9,315 nt of DNA from CAZNNH01 sp964574335 (GCA_964574335.1 CAZNNH010000218.1:1-9315), one strand, 5' to 3'. Counted from the first letter of the stretch, positions 1-6,555 are shown. Numbers and translations are program-made. Notes: a model not told the origin generated them from the letters alone.

Positions 1-386
1 CTGAAGGAATCCGCTAGGCTCACTGCCGGCACGGTCAGGTCCAAGCGAAGGTACCCCGTCAGGAACAGGGCCAGCAGTGCGCCAAGCGCCGATCCGACGC
101 TCGCTCTCCGGATCGCGGATTCGAGCCCGGACCGGGACTGCGAACCGCACAAGGGCACAGCGAGGCGCAACAAGGCGCGCGTTGCGCCTGCGACCCCCCA
201 GATGACAAGTCCAAACAGGACTACCTGGATGAACTGAACGAGTATGGCGGCGAGTGGCCCGCCCGCCCCCCGGTACACGAGACTCAGCGCCAACAGCCCA
301 GTGAAAACCCCGGCAATCAGAAGAGGCCAGAAGCCGAGAAAGGCCGACAGGGCCCCGGCCAGCATCACCATGACCACTCTGTTCAA
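1..386 (-). CDS. Partial integral membrane protein, C-terminus beyond left edge
   Basis: This frame stays open from a TTG at 386-384 to the window edge, about 128 codons, so the C-terminus is not visible. AAGGAGG at 402-396 lies 9 nt before the TTG, which decides the start if this is an independent gene. The translation begins MNRVVMVMLAGALSAF. It has hydrophobic stretches at about residues 4-35 and 47-68, a basic, Ser-rich loop, and another hydrophobic stretch at about 97-109. The first hairpin and the SALGALLALFLTGYL segment loosely recall prepilin peptidase/CpaA-type membrane proteins. No catalytic aspartates of that family are visible, so I do not assign a function. Third codon positions are mostly G or C, as expected for a real gene here. 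The frame directly upstream also looks coding but is in another phase (see 387-660), so this may be the 3' half of a frameshifted gene. Confidence 0.5.
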   Translation of the reverse strand, partial: MNRVVMVMLAGALSAFLGFWPLLIAGVFTGLLALSLVYRGAGGPLAAILVQFIQVVLFGLVIWGVAGATRALLRLAVPLCGSQSRSGLESAIRRASVGSALGALLALFLTGYLRLDLTVPAVSLADSF

Positions 387-660
387 GGTGCCTGTCCTCC
401 TTTTCGAGGTAGGTGTGGAAGGTGCCCCACGCCCCCCACACACGACCGAACTCGCGCCGTACTAAGTAGCTGTGCGAGTCGTCGTGCTTGGAGATCGGCC
501 CGCTCCCTTCACCCGTGCAGGGCGCCATGTTGACGTTGCCGGCAGGCCCAACGATGGCGAGCGCTTGGGTGCCCGCGGGAGCCGAGGTCGCCGGGAACCA
601 ATGCGCAAGCTCGAGCCAGGCCCGAGAGCGTAGGAAATACGAGAGCGGTTTCAGTGTCAA
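387..660 (-). pseudogene. Coding-like frame upstream of the membrane protein, probably frameshifted
   Basis: The minus frame beginning near 660 reads LTLKPLSYFLRSRAWLELAH and, later, HSYLVRREFGRVWGAWGTFH and LEKEDRHLEQ. Codon third positions are G/C-rich down to about position 385. Beyond that the same frame has no stop to the window edge but turns Arg/Gly/Ser-rich with poor third positions, while the adjacent frame becomes hydrophobic and coding-like. The simplest reading is one gene with a frameshift near 385-400. The alternative is two genes, with the first overlapping the second by more than 125 codons, which is unlikely. No family was recognised. The upstream end abuts an IS91-like transposase scrap, so the N-terminus may be lost. 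A TTGACA at 660-655 could be a -35 box, but no good -10 box follows at the right distance. Confidence 0.35.
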
Positions 661-671
661 CCTGGGGCGTC

Positions 672-752
672 GCCGGCACGCTGGTGGGGCTTCGGCGGCG
701 GGGCGGTGTAGAGCCGCTGCAGCGTCTCCACCAAGATCCGCGTCAGCTCGCC
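672..752 (-). mobile_element. IS91-like transposase scrap A (segment before HUH motif)
   Basis: On the minus strand this encodes ELTRILVETLQRLYTAPPP. A second copy at 2817-2861 encodes LTRILVETLQRFYAA and is followed there by an IS91-type HUH segment. The 45-bp blocks 702-746 and 2817-2861 match at 42 of 45 positions, counted by eye. In IS91-like transposases this stretch lies just upstream of the catalytic HUH (Rep) core. The core itself is missing here, because the frame ends at a TGA at 659-657. The surrounding 753-900 shows no convincing gene and serves as the upstream region of the peptidase gene at 901. Confidence 0.55.
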
Positions 753-835
753 GGTCCGCTGCAACTGAACGCTACCAGCCGGCTCTCCCCGCACTCCTCC
801 CATCGCGGTCAGGTCAGGAGACTCTCCAACAAGGC

Positions 836-841
836 TATACT
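836..841 (+). promoter_or_regulatory. Possible -10 box upstream of the S41 peptidase gene
   Basis: TATACT matches five of six bases of the sigma-70 -10 consensus and lies 60 bp before the ATG at 901. The expected -35 region (about 813-818, GTCAGG) is a poor match, so this is only a weak candidate. No strong Shine-Dalgarno sequence precedes 901. Confidence 0.2.
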
Positions 842-900
842 CGCCAAGATAGCCGATTCGGTCGTCTTGGCCAGCACCGCCAGGACTGACGGCAGCGAGC

Positions 901-2409
901 ATGTCCACACCGCCGCGGTCGAAACGACGCGTGCTGTCGCAGTTGTGGCGCTACGTTCGCCGTGTCCCCAGACCGTTCCTGCTGGCGGGGGCAGTGGTCG
1001 CGGGGTCTGTCTCGACCGCTTCCGCTCCGGCCGATGACCTGCTCCCCGACCTGAGTGGCCTGTCGTTCACCGACGCCTTCGATTCACTCTGCGCGCACTA
1101 CTCGCACTACTACGCCTTCAGCGACTGGAAAGGCATCGACTGGCCTGCCCTGCATGACTTGTACGCACCCGAGGTGCTGCAAGCCGAGGCCACGGCCGAT
1201 AGCGCGCGTTTCAGGCTCGCGATGAAGCGCTTCGCTTCCAGCTTTCCCGACGGGCACGTGCGGCTGCGCGCCAGTCTGAGCGGACTGTATGAAGGGGAGA
1301 TCGGCGGTGGCTTCGGGCTCACCCTCATCCAGCTATCCGACGCACGCGTCGCCGTCAACCGCGTCGTCGCCGGGGGGCCGGCGTCCGCCGCCGGCATGGA
1401 AGTCGGAGCGATCATCACCCAATGGGATGGGCTGCCCGCACAAAGCGCTGTCGACGCCACGGACATCGTGTGGGAGGGCAACCCGCCCGCGACCAGGGAA
1501 GGTGCGCAACTGGCCAAGCTACGCCGCGTGGTGCGGGCTCCCGTTGGTGAAATCGTCGGGTTGACATTCACCAATCCTGGCCAGGGCCCCGTCACCACCA
1601 CGTTGACGGCGGTGGACGACAGCCTTGGGACGTGGGAGCTGAGCCGCCACACTGCGTTCGGTATCGACGGGAATGCCGTCATCACGCAGGAGCAGATCCT
1701 TTAACCCGTCAGATACGAGATCCTACCGAGTGGCGTTGGGTACTTGAGGTGCAGCATCCTCGTGGAGCTCGACGGGTCCGGCAATGTCACGGGGAGCATG
1801 GGAAGTATCGTCGCCTCCCTGAACAACGCCGTTGCCGCGTTCAATGCGGCGGGGGTAACCGGCGTCATCGTCGACATCCGCGACAACCCCGGGGGGTTCG
1901 ACGCGCTGGCTGCCGTCTTCGGCGGCCTCTTCTACGATCACACCGAGCTCTACGAGCACGCTTCGTTCTACAACGACGCAACGGGTCAGTTCGAGGTGCT
2001 TCCGCAATTCACGTTGTCTCTCGAGCCGCAGGAGAGCTACTTCGGCGGCCCGGTGGTTTGCCTGGCGAACGCCGGCACGGCGAGCTCCGCCGAGGGCGTC
2101 GCCATGGCCATCCAGCGGCTTCCCCAAGGCCATGTGATGGGCTTCTACGGTACCCACGGCTCGTTTGGGTTGGTCGCCGGCGAATCGGCGATGCCGGCGG
2201 GCATCGGCATCCAGTTCACCCTGGGGCGCTCCCTCGACAGCAACTTCGCTATCCAGATCGATTCCGATAGCACCATGACGGGCGGGGTCGTGCCGGACAT
2301 AGGGATTCCGCTTACGGTGGAGACTGTACAGAGGGAGTTCCTGAGCGGTGTGGATGTCGAACTGGAAAAGGCCCAGGCCTTTCTCGCTTCGCTGACACCC
2401 GTCCACTGA
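901..2409 (+). pseudogene. Secreted PDZ/S41 family peptidase split by one in-frame TAA
   Basis: The frame is continuous for 503 codons except for TAA at 1702-1704 (codon 268). The N-terminus has a basic segment and a hydrophobic stretch ending STASA, a likely Sec-type signal peptide, so the product would be periplasmic or exported. Residues about 132-190 look like a PDZ domain (GGGFGLTL, then VVAGGPASAAGMEVGAII). After the stop come the S41 landmarks VDIRDNPGGF (residues 324-333) and GTASSAEG. By alignment to tail-specific proteases the catalytic serine is Ser395. The usual catalytic lysine 25 residues later is missing, replaced by FYGTHGSFG, as in some S41 branches. Length and domain order suit a 500-residue S41 protease. 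A TTG at 1744 could restart translation of the protease half alone, but it would lack the signal peptide and PDZ domain. S41 identity is fairly certain; whether a functional protein is made is not. Confidence 0.8.
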
Positions 2410-2416
2410 GCGCGGT

Positions 2417-2434
2417 CGACGTGGCAAGACGTCG
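2417..2434 (+). terminator. Short hairpin after the S41 gene
   Basis: CGACGT and ACGTCG form a perfect 6-bp stem with a 6-nt loop, starting 8 nt after the peptidase stop. There is no T-run after it, so intrinsic termination is uncertain. Confidence 0.25.
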
Positions 2435-2593
2435 GGTTGCAGCTCGGCGTCCGCGGTCGGCGCACCCTCATGTACGTGCAGGCGATGCGACCCGTGTCCG
2501 GCCACGGGGAGTCCGGGTGCCTCCCTGGGCTGAGGATCAGTGGCGACTCGCTCTTCATCCCGGAGCCAGGCCCCGCCCGCGGCACTGATCGGC

Positions 2594-2715
2594 CTACCAG
2601 GCCGCCCGGGTGGCCATCCAGAGCTCGCCCATCTTCTGGAGGGTGATCTCGCCCCGGACCGCCTCTCCGTCCATCACGCCTTCGGCCTTCAAGACCGCGT
2701 CACGCTCTCCAAGAC
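2594..2715 (-). other. Unidentified coding-like remnant
   Basis: A minus-strand frame ending in TAG at 2596-2594 reads RDAVLKAEGVMDGEAVRGEI, then a stretch ending ELWMATRAAW. Third positions are mostly G/C and the composition is protein-like. There is no credible start, and upstream it runs into IS91-like scrap B in another phase. It may be the C-terminus of a host gene cut by the element, or a shifted continuation of the element. The remaining stretch 2435-2593 shows nothing I can name. Confidence 0.2.
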
Positions 2716-2870
2716 CGCCACGTGAAGATGCGGGTTGCGACACAGGTCGCACGATGTCCTCTGCACCACGGTCACCGACCCGGTCTTCGCGCCCTGGACG
2801 CCATTCCGCGCCGCCCGGCGGCGTAGAACCGCTGCAGCGTCTCCACCAAGATGCGCGTCAGCCAGAGCGC
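2689..2870 (-). mobile_element. IS91-like transposase scrap B with HUH motif
   Basis: The minus strand encodes LTRILVETLQRFYAA, then, after a phase change, NGVQGAKTGSVTVVQRTSCD and LCRNPHLHVAVLE before a TGA at 2691-2689. The 'GAVT.VQR' stretch followed by HLH matches the HUH (His-hydrophobic-His) metal-binding core of IS91-family Y2 transposases. The HLH codons lie at 2730-2722. The N-terminal zinc domain, the tyrosine region and the C-terminus are absent, and the reading phase is broken, so this is inactive. It shares a 45-bp block with scrap A at 702-746. Confidence 0.65.
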
Positions 2871-2957
2871 TGCGCTCGACAAGAGGTAGACTCCTGGAGT
2901 CGGATCGCCCTCTAGGTCCCGTCGCGCGCCTCTTGCGAGAGGACGGCCGAAACCACG

Positions 2958-3650
2958 ATGGACGCCAGCGGAGTAGCGAAGGCGCTCAAAGCCCGCGTGT
3001 TCCCGATCCTGCGGGAGGCGAACTTCTCCGAGTTCGGCTCGCGAACGGCCTGGAGGATCCGGGAGCACACGATCGACGTTCTGGATTTCCACTCACTCGG
3101 CTACTACCTGGGGTCGGCAGTCTCGGCCACGGCTCACTCGTTTGTCGTCACGGCCGGCGTCCACTTCAAGGCGGTCCATGCCGTTCCGTGGGCGGAGGGC
3201 GCCCCGCCCGACCGGCCAAAGGAGTCAGACTGCCACGCTCGGCGGTTCCTCTGGAAGCGCCTCCTTCAGCTTCGTTGCTGGCGGCCCGATGTGTGGTACG
3301 TCAATCGAAGCGGGAGCAACCTCGACCGAGTGATGGCTGGGCTGGTTCGCGTCCTTCATTTGCGGGGCATTCCGTACCTCACGGAGCTGGGCGACCTCTC
3401 GGTCGCGCTGGACATCCTCGAGACACGAGACGAGAGCTGCACCCGAAGTGGCATCTGGAAGGAGATGCTCAGCGGCGGCATGGGCTCGTTCTCGCGTGCC
3501 GAGGTCGTGAGCGCACTGGCACTTGCTCTCGGGGACGTGGCGCGGGCCCGAAAGCCGTGGGAGGCGGTGCTGGTCGAGCCGTACTATCAGGACAACCCGG
3601 ACCTGAGGCAGAAGGCCGAGGAGCGGCTCGCTCTCCTCTCCGGCTCCTGA
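2958..3650 (+). CDS. DUF4304-like protein
   Basis: A 230-residue protein, apparently intact and probably cytoplasmic, since no signal peptide or membrane segment is visible. It begins with a helix (VAKALKARVFPILREANF), followed by a mixed strand region with HTIDVLDFHSLGYY and HSFVVTAGVHF (residues 37-70). A DVWYVN segment lies near 111-116 and RGIPYLTELGDLSVALDIL at about 136-154. This order resembles the DUF4304 family (helix, substrate-like beta sheet, then 'GxPWLxxLxD' before the end), whose function is unknown. Two more helical segments close the protein. The ATG at 2958 has only a weak upstream purine stretch (GAGAGG, distant), so the start is not certain. The gene converges on the kinase remnant, with 13 bp between stop codons. 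The region upstream is transposase debris, so the gene probably stands alone. Confidence 0.6.
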   Translation: MDASGVAKALKARVFPILREANFSEFGSRTAWRIREHTIDVLDFHSLGYYLGSAVSATAHSFVVTAGVHFKAVHAVPWAEGAPPDRPKESDCHARRFLWKRLLQLRCWRPDVWYVNRSGSNLDRVMAGLVRVLHLRGIPYLTELGDLSVALDILETRDESCTRSGIWKEMLSGGMGSFSRAEVVSALALALGDVARARKPWEAVLVEPYYQDNPDLRQKAEERLALLSGS

Positions 3651-3663
3651 GCGGGTCTGTCGG

Positions 3664-4192
3664 CTACTCCAGCTCCTCGAGCAGGTAGAGGTCCTGGAGG
3701 TACCGGCCGTGGTGGTGGGCGTGGGCCTCACCGTCGGCACTGAGCACCACAGCCAAGAACTGGGTCACGCCCGCGAGGTCGTCGGGCCCCAGCAGCTTGA
3801 AGGGAAGCAAGGCGCCCGTCGCCAGCTCGAGCCGCTCGATCGGGAGAGGTATGCCTGGGCGCCTGACGAACACGAAGCGGCCGTCCCCGCTGGCGCGCAC
3901 GGCCCCTCCGTCGGCCGGGACGTGGCGCCCGCTTGCCGCTCAGCAGCTCGAACAGCACGCAGCCAAACGACAAGATGTCCGTGCGCTCGTCGAGGGGCCG
4001 GCCGCGCGCCTGCTCAGGGCTCATGTACGCGGCGGTGCCCAGGATCACGCCTTGGCTCGTGGCCAGCTCCCTGACGGTTGGGGAGTCGGCTGGATCCGGG
4101 CCCGTCCTCTCAGGCCCCACCGCCTTGGCCAGGCCGAAGTCTAGGAGCTTGACCTTCTCCTCGGGTGTGACCATGGCGTCGGCGGGCTTGAG
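3664..4192 (-). pseudogene. Ser/Thr protein kinase remnant with internal deletion
   Basis: Two pieces of a Hanks-type kinase remain in different phases. The first (4192 to about 3925) reads LKPADAMVTPEEKVKLLDFG, then GTAAYMSPEQARG and FGCVLFELLSGKRA: the end of the catalytic loop, the DFG motif (4141-4133), the activation segment with SPE, and helix F. The second (about 3918 to 3664) reads RASGDGRFVFVRRPG and ends DLYLLEELE, matching the extreme C-terminal WD40/TolB-like tail seen in bacterial kinases with propeller extensions. The N-lobe and HRD are missing, and the catalytic-loop Asn is Asp. Everything between the kinase domain and the last propeller blades (normally several hundred residues) is deleted, with a one-phase shift at about 3920-3930. 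The upstream end abuts an IS91-like scrap. The product cannot be an active kinase. Confidence 0.8.
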
Positions 4193-4202
4193 GCGCAGCA
4201 GG

Positions 4203-4310
4203 CTCTGGCGTGATCCGCGCTCGCCATGGGCTCGCCGCCGCCAGCACGCCGGCGTAACGAACGGGCGTGGTGGGGGCACGCTGGTGGCCAGCCGGCACAG
4301 CAAGGGCTGG
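4203..4310 (-). mobile_element. IS91-like transposase scrap C (internal C-terminal segment)
   Basis: The minus strand carries LLCRLATSVPPPR and, one phase over, VRYAGVLAAASPWRARITPE, a signature stretch of IS91-like transposases. The same stretch occurs in the larger copy at about 6492-6610. The first 27 bp at the left end (4202-4228) match 6491-6517 almost exactly. Similarity stops sharply at both ends: at about 4202 the kinase remnant begins, and at about 4310 a helical-protein remnant begins on the other strand. The scrap thus bridges two broken host genes. A phase change in the middle shows it is inactive. Confidence 0.65.
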
Positions 4311-4656
4311 TGCGTGCCACGCGGCCGCCGCTGAAGGAGCTGGGCATCTTCCACGGGGCGCTTTGGCGCGTGTATCACCACCAGCTCCCCGACCAGGCGT
4401 GGCCCGCCGTTGCCGCCTCGGCCGAGCGGATGGCGGCGGTCTGCAGCGCTCTGGCGGCGGCGCCGAGACCGAGCGCTTCGCCGCCCGCGAAGCGGAGCTG
4501 CGGCCGGAGACCGCCGCGCTCTACGAGAAGAGCGAGATGCTGAAGGCCAAGGCGGCCGGCACCGACCGAAAGGCGACCGCCGAGGCGGTCGAGGCGGTTC
4601 ACTCGCAGTACCAGAAGGTCGAGGCCCTGCTCACCAGTCCTCCGCCTGCGGAGTAG
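4311..4656 (+). pseudogene. Small alpha-helical protein, N-truncated and frameshifted
   Basis: The plus strand reads PPLKELGIFHGALWRVYHHQ and QAWPAVAASAERMAAVCSAL, then shifts phase in the GGCGGCGGC-rich run near 4455-4470. It resumes as RFAAREAELRPETAALYEKS, and further on KATAEAVEAVHSQYQKVEAL, to a TAG at 4654-4656. Together these look like a four-helix-bundle protein of about 110 residues with regularly placed His residues (HGALWRVYHH early, VHSQYQ late). Small periplasmic helical proteins with metal- or heme-like His patterns look like this, but I cannot name the family. The 5' end is replaced by IS91-like scrap C, so the start and any signal peptide are lost. It is not functional unless the phase change is a sequencing error and the N-terminus is short. 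Confidence 0.5.
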
Positions 4657-4704
4657 CCGCAGCGATCACCCCGTCTACCGGGGCCTGCTTGTCTCGGGAG
4701 CGAC

Positions 4705-4744
4705 GTGCTGCCGCTCGTCGACGAGTGCTGCCGCTCGTCGACCG
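4705..4744. repeat. Two-copy 20-bp tandem repeat upstream of the MBL gene
   Basis: GTGCTGCCGCTCGTCGAC occurs at 4705-4722 and again, identically, at 4725-4742, each followed by a two-base spacer. The period is 20 bp. It lies about 150 bp before the MBL gene start. Each unit contains a GTCGAC palindrome, so it could be a tandem protein-binding site or a simple slippage duplication. Confidence 0.6.
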
Positions 4745-4784
4745 ACACGGCGACTCGGCGATCCCCAGACCCGCCACCCGCGGC

Positions 4785-4803
4785 AGTCGGATAGTGTCCG
4801 ACT
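4785..4803. promoter_or_regulatory. Inverted repeat upstream of the MBL gene
   Basis: AGTCGGA, TAGTG and TCCGACT form a 7-bp perfect inverted repeat around a 5-nt centre, ending 92 bp before the MBL start. The size fits an operator for a dimeric regulator or a small hairpin; there is no T-run. The role is inferred from position only. Confidence 0.3.
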
Positions 4804-4895
4804 CGGGCGCTGGACAGCAGGAACGCGAGGCGGATAGGGCTCGCATCGGCCGTTCCGATCGGGCCGACACCGATCTCGAGATGAGGAGGCTCGCG

Positions 4896-5813
4896 ATGAA
4901 TCGACCGGCCCGAATGAGCGCAATCCTCTGGGCGGCAACGCTGGTGGCCGCCGGCTTGTGGGCTGCAGAGACGGACGCGGGCCATGCCGCGCCGATGAAG
5001 GCTCTCTCCGAGGCGGCTCCATCCCAGGTGGCGGAGGGACGACCCGAGATACGGGTGACCTACACGATCTGCGAGGGGTTCGTGTTAGAGCTGGCCGACA
5101 AGAAGGTCATGATCGACGTCCTGACGGCCCGCCGGTTCCTGAACCGGCAGTCGGTCCCGGATCAGGTCGTGAGGCAGATGGAGAGCGCGCGGTTTCCCTT
5201 CGACGACGTGGACATCATCCTGGCGACCCACGCCCACTTGGACCACTTCGATCCCGATTTGGTAGTGCAGCACATGGAGGCCAACACCGACGTCGAGCTG
5301 GTCTGCCCCCAACAGGCATCCGACATCCTGAGCGCGCTGGGCGGCCTTCATCGCGTCAAGGACCGTATCCACGCGGTGCCGTATGAGCCGTTCCAGGCGG
5401 TCGACCTCGAAGTCAAGGGCGTCCGGATTCGGTGTCTCCCGCTCAGCCACAACGCCGTCGAAGAGGCCGACCCTCACCCTCACATCCAGAACCTGGCGTA
5501 CCTGATCCAGTACGCCGGGCGCACGGTGCTGCACATAGGGGACAACAACCTGGTCGCCACGAAGAAGTCCTATGAGCAGTATCGACTGCACGACGAGTCG
5601 ATCGACCTTGCCTTCCTGCAGAGCCTCTTCTGGGATCAGGAGCAGTTCCAGCAACGCCGGGACATGGTCACGAGCTGGATCCATCCGAACAACATCGTCC
5701 TCATGCACCTGATGCACAGCCAGGACCTGAGTGACGTCTCGGACGAGATGAAGGCCGCCTATCCCGAGCTGACGTTCTTCCGGAGTTGCCTGGAGACCAG
5801 GGTCTATCGATAG
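4896..5813 (+). CDS. Exported metallo-beta-lactamase-fold hydrolase
   Basis: A 305-residue protein. AGGAGG at 4884-4889, 6 nt before the ATG at 4896, fixes the start. The frame is open much further upstream, but that is not coding. Residues 8-24 (SAILWAATLVAAGLWA) form a signal peptide or membrane anchor, so the enzyme probably works outside the cytoplasm. The MBL metal site is complete: THAHLDHFD (His112, His114, Asp116, His117), His185 in LSHN, Asp216 in HIGDNN, and a late His in VLMHLMH (His271 or His274). The short loops and lack of extra domains suggest the UlaG-like/COG2220 branch, which hydrolyses lactones or phosphoesters. The substrate cannot be told. It appears monocistronic: a broken gene lies upstream and a truncated small gene downstream. 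The 20-bp tandem repeat and inverted repeat upstream are candidate control sites. Confidence 0.88.
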   Translation: MNRPARMSAILWAATLVAAGLWAAETDAGHAAPMKALSEAAPSQVAEGRPEIRVTYTICEGFVLELADKKVMIDVLTARRFLNRQSVPDQVVRQMESARFPFDDVDIILATHAHLDHFDPDLVVQHMEANTDVELVCPQQASDILSALGGLHRVKDRIHAVPYEPFQAVDLEVKGVRIRCLPLSHNAVEEADPHPHIQNLAYLIQYAGRTVLHIGDNNLVATKKSYEQYRLHDESIDLAFLQSLFWDQEQFQQRRDMVTSWIHPNNIVLMHLMHSQDLSDVSDEMKAAYPELTFFRSCLETRVYR

Positions 5814-5832
5814 GGAGCTTCTTCCGGCGGCC

Positions 5833-5850
5833 CCCAGACACGTATCTGGG
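5833..5850 (+). terminator. Hairpin after the MBL gene
   Basis: CCCAGA and TCTGGG form a 6-bp stem with a 6-nt loop (CACGTA), 20 bp past the MBL stop. It has no T-run, so it is a weak terminator candidate. Confidence 0.3.
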
Positions 5851-5889
5851 TCCCCGTATCGCATGCGGCCAGCAACGATGCCGGGCTGT

Positions 5890-5918
5890 CGTCGGGAGGG
5901 ACCTCCGGGCCTCCGACG
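5890..5918. other. Imperfect stem-loop in the gap after the MBL gene
   Basis: CGTCGGGAGG (5890-5899) pairs with CCTCCGACG (5910-5918), giving 9 base pairs with one bulged G and a roughly 10-nt loop. It is GC-rich with no T-run. The rest of 5814-6044 shows no gene I can support. Confidence 0.35.
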
Positions 5919-6044
5919 AGCAGAGGCCCACACAAGAAGGACGCCCCAACCTCGGCCCGAGCCATGCCGGATCCCTTCATGATCGTCGCTGCGAGTCATG
6001 CCGCTCCCCGTCCCCCGACCCGGGGCCTGCTAGGCTATGGCCGT

Positions 6045-6197
6045 ATGACGGAAGCGGATCGTCGGGCTCGGGCCGAGGCGAGGCGGGCTCGGGTGATTCT
6101 CCGCAAGTCGCGCCTGGGGCCAACCGAGGAGGACCTGAACCCGGTGCGGGGCGCCGAGGCCGTCTCGCTTGTCCACCGGCTCACTCGCGAGGCGTAG
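6045..6197 (+). pseudogene. Small antitoxin-like protein, probably truncated by a stop
   Basis: The ATG at 6045 opens a 50-residue frame: MTEADRRARAEARRARVILR, then PVRGAEAVSLVHRLTREA and TAG. The basic N-terminal helix followed by 'PVRGAEAxxLVxRLTxExW' resembles, from memory, a family of roughly 75-residue proteins of uncharacterised function. I recall these beside nucleotidyltransferase-type toxin genes in myxobacteria-like genomes. Relatives carry Trp where this one has TAG, a one-base change from TGG. After the stop the same frame continues SLAGMEEPSDTRRDALALR, similar to the expected C-terminal tail. I therefore read it as a gene cut by a nonsense mutation, extending to about 6255. No partner gene remains: IS91-like debris follows immediately. 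The start lacks a strong Shine-Dalgarno sequence. Confidence 0.4.
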
Positions 6198-6525
6198 TCG
6201 CTCGCGGGGATGGAGGAGCCGAGCGACACGCGCCGGGACGCCCTGGCGCTTCGTTCCCCGCCAGCCCAGGTGATCGAGCTTCCCGACGACTTCCGCGTCT
6301 CTCCAGAGCCCGCCCGCCCCGCGCGGCATCGTGTCGTTCGAGTGTGCCGGGTCCGCCGAGGCCTCGAGGACCATCTTGAAGGAGTGGCGGGCGGGGGACG
6401 CGACCGGCTCGGTCTCGCGGCGGGCGGGGTGGTCGTCGGTCTCGGCGTCGTCGGGGCCATGGCCGTGCTCGATCGCGCCGCCTCTGGGCGCTCTGGCGTG
6501 ATCCGCGCTCGCCATGGCGCCACCG

Positions 6526-6555
6526 CCAGCACGCCAGCACGCCAGCACGCCAGCG
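6526..6555. repeat. 8-bp tandem repeat inside transposase copy D
   Basis: CCAGCACG occurs three times in perfect tandem (6526-6549), followed by a partial CCAGCG. The corresponding place in scrap C (about 4238-4252) has no expanded array. Because 8 is not a multiple of 3, each added unit shifts the transposase reading frame. Confidence 0.75.

Noticed and set aside
1697..1710. Programmed frameshift at the S41 stop
   Set aside because: Coding homology resumes in the same frame after TAA, so a frameshift would not restore the protein.
2735..3688. Plus-strand 317-codon frame over the DUF4304-like gene
   Set aside because: Arg/Pro/Gly-rich shadow; the frame at 2958-3650 has protein-like composition and family resemblance.
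4410..4895. N-terminal extension of the MBL frame by about 160 codons
   Set aside because: The extension is Arg-rich and low in pattern, and overlaps the helical-protein remnant in another frame. A strong ribosome binding site and signal peptide mark 4896 as the start.
5085..5999. Minus-strand 304-codon frame opposite the MBL gene
   Set aside because: It is antisense to a protein with all metal ligands conserved and is explained by GC bias.
6526..6555. CRISPR-like array
   Set aside because: The units are 8 bp in direct contact with no spacers; this is a simple tandem repeat inside a transposase remnant. No CRISPR pattern was seen elsewhere.
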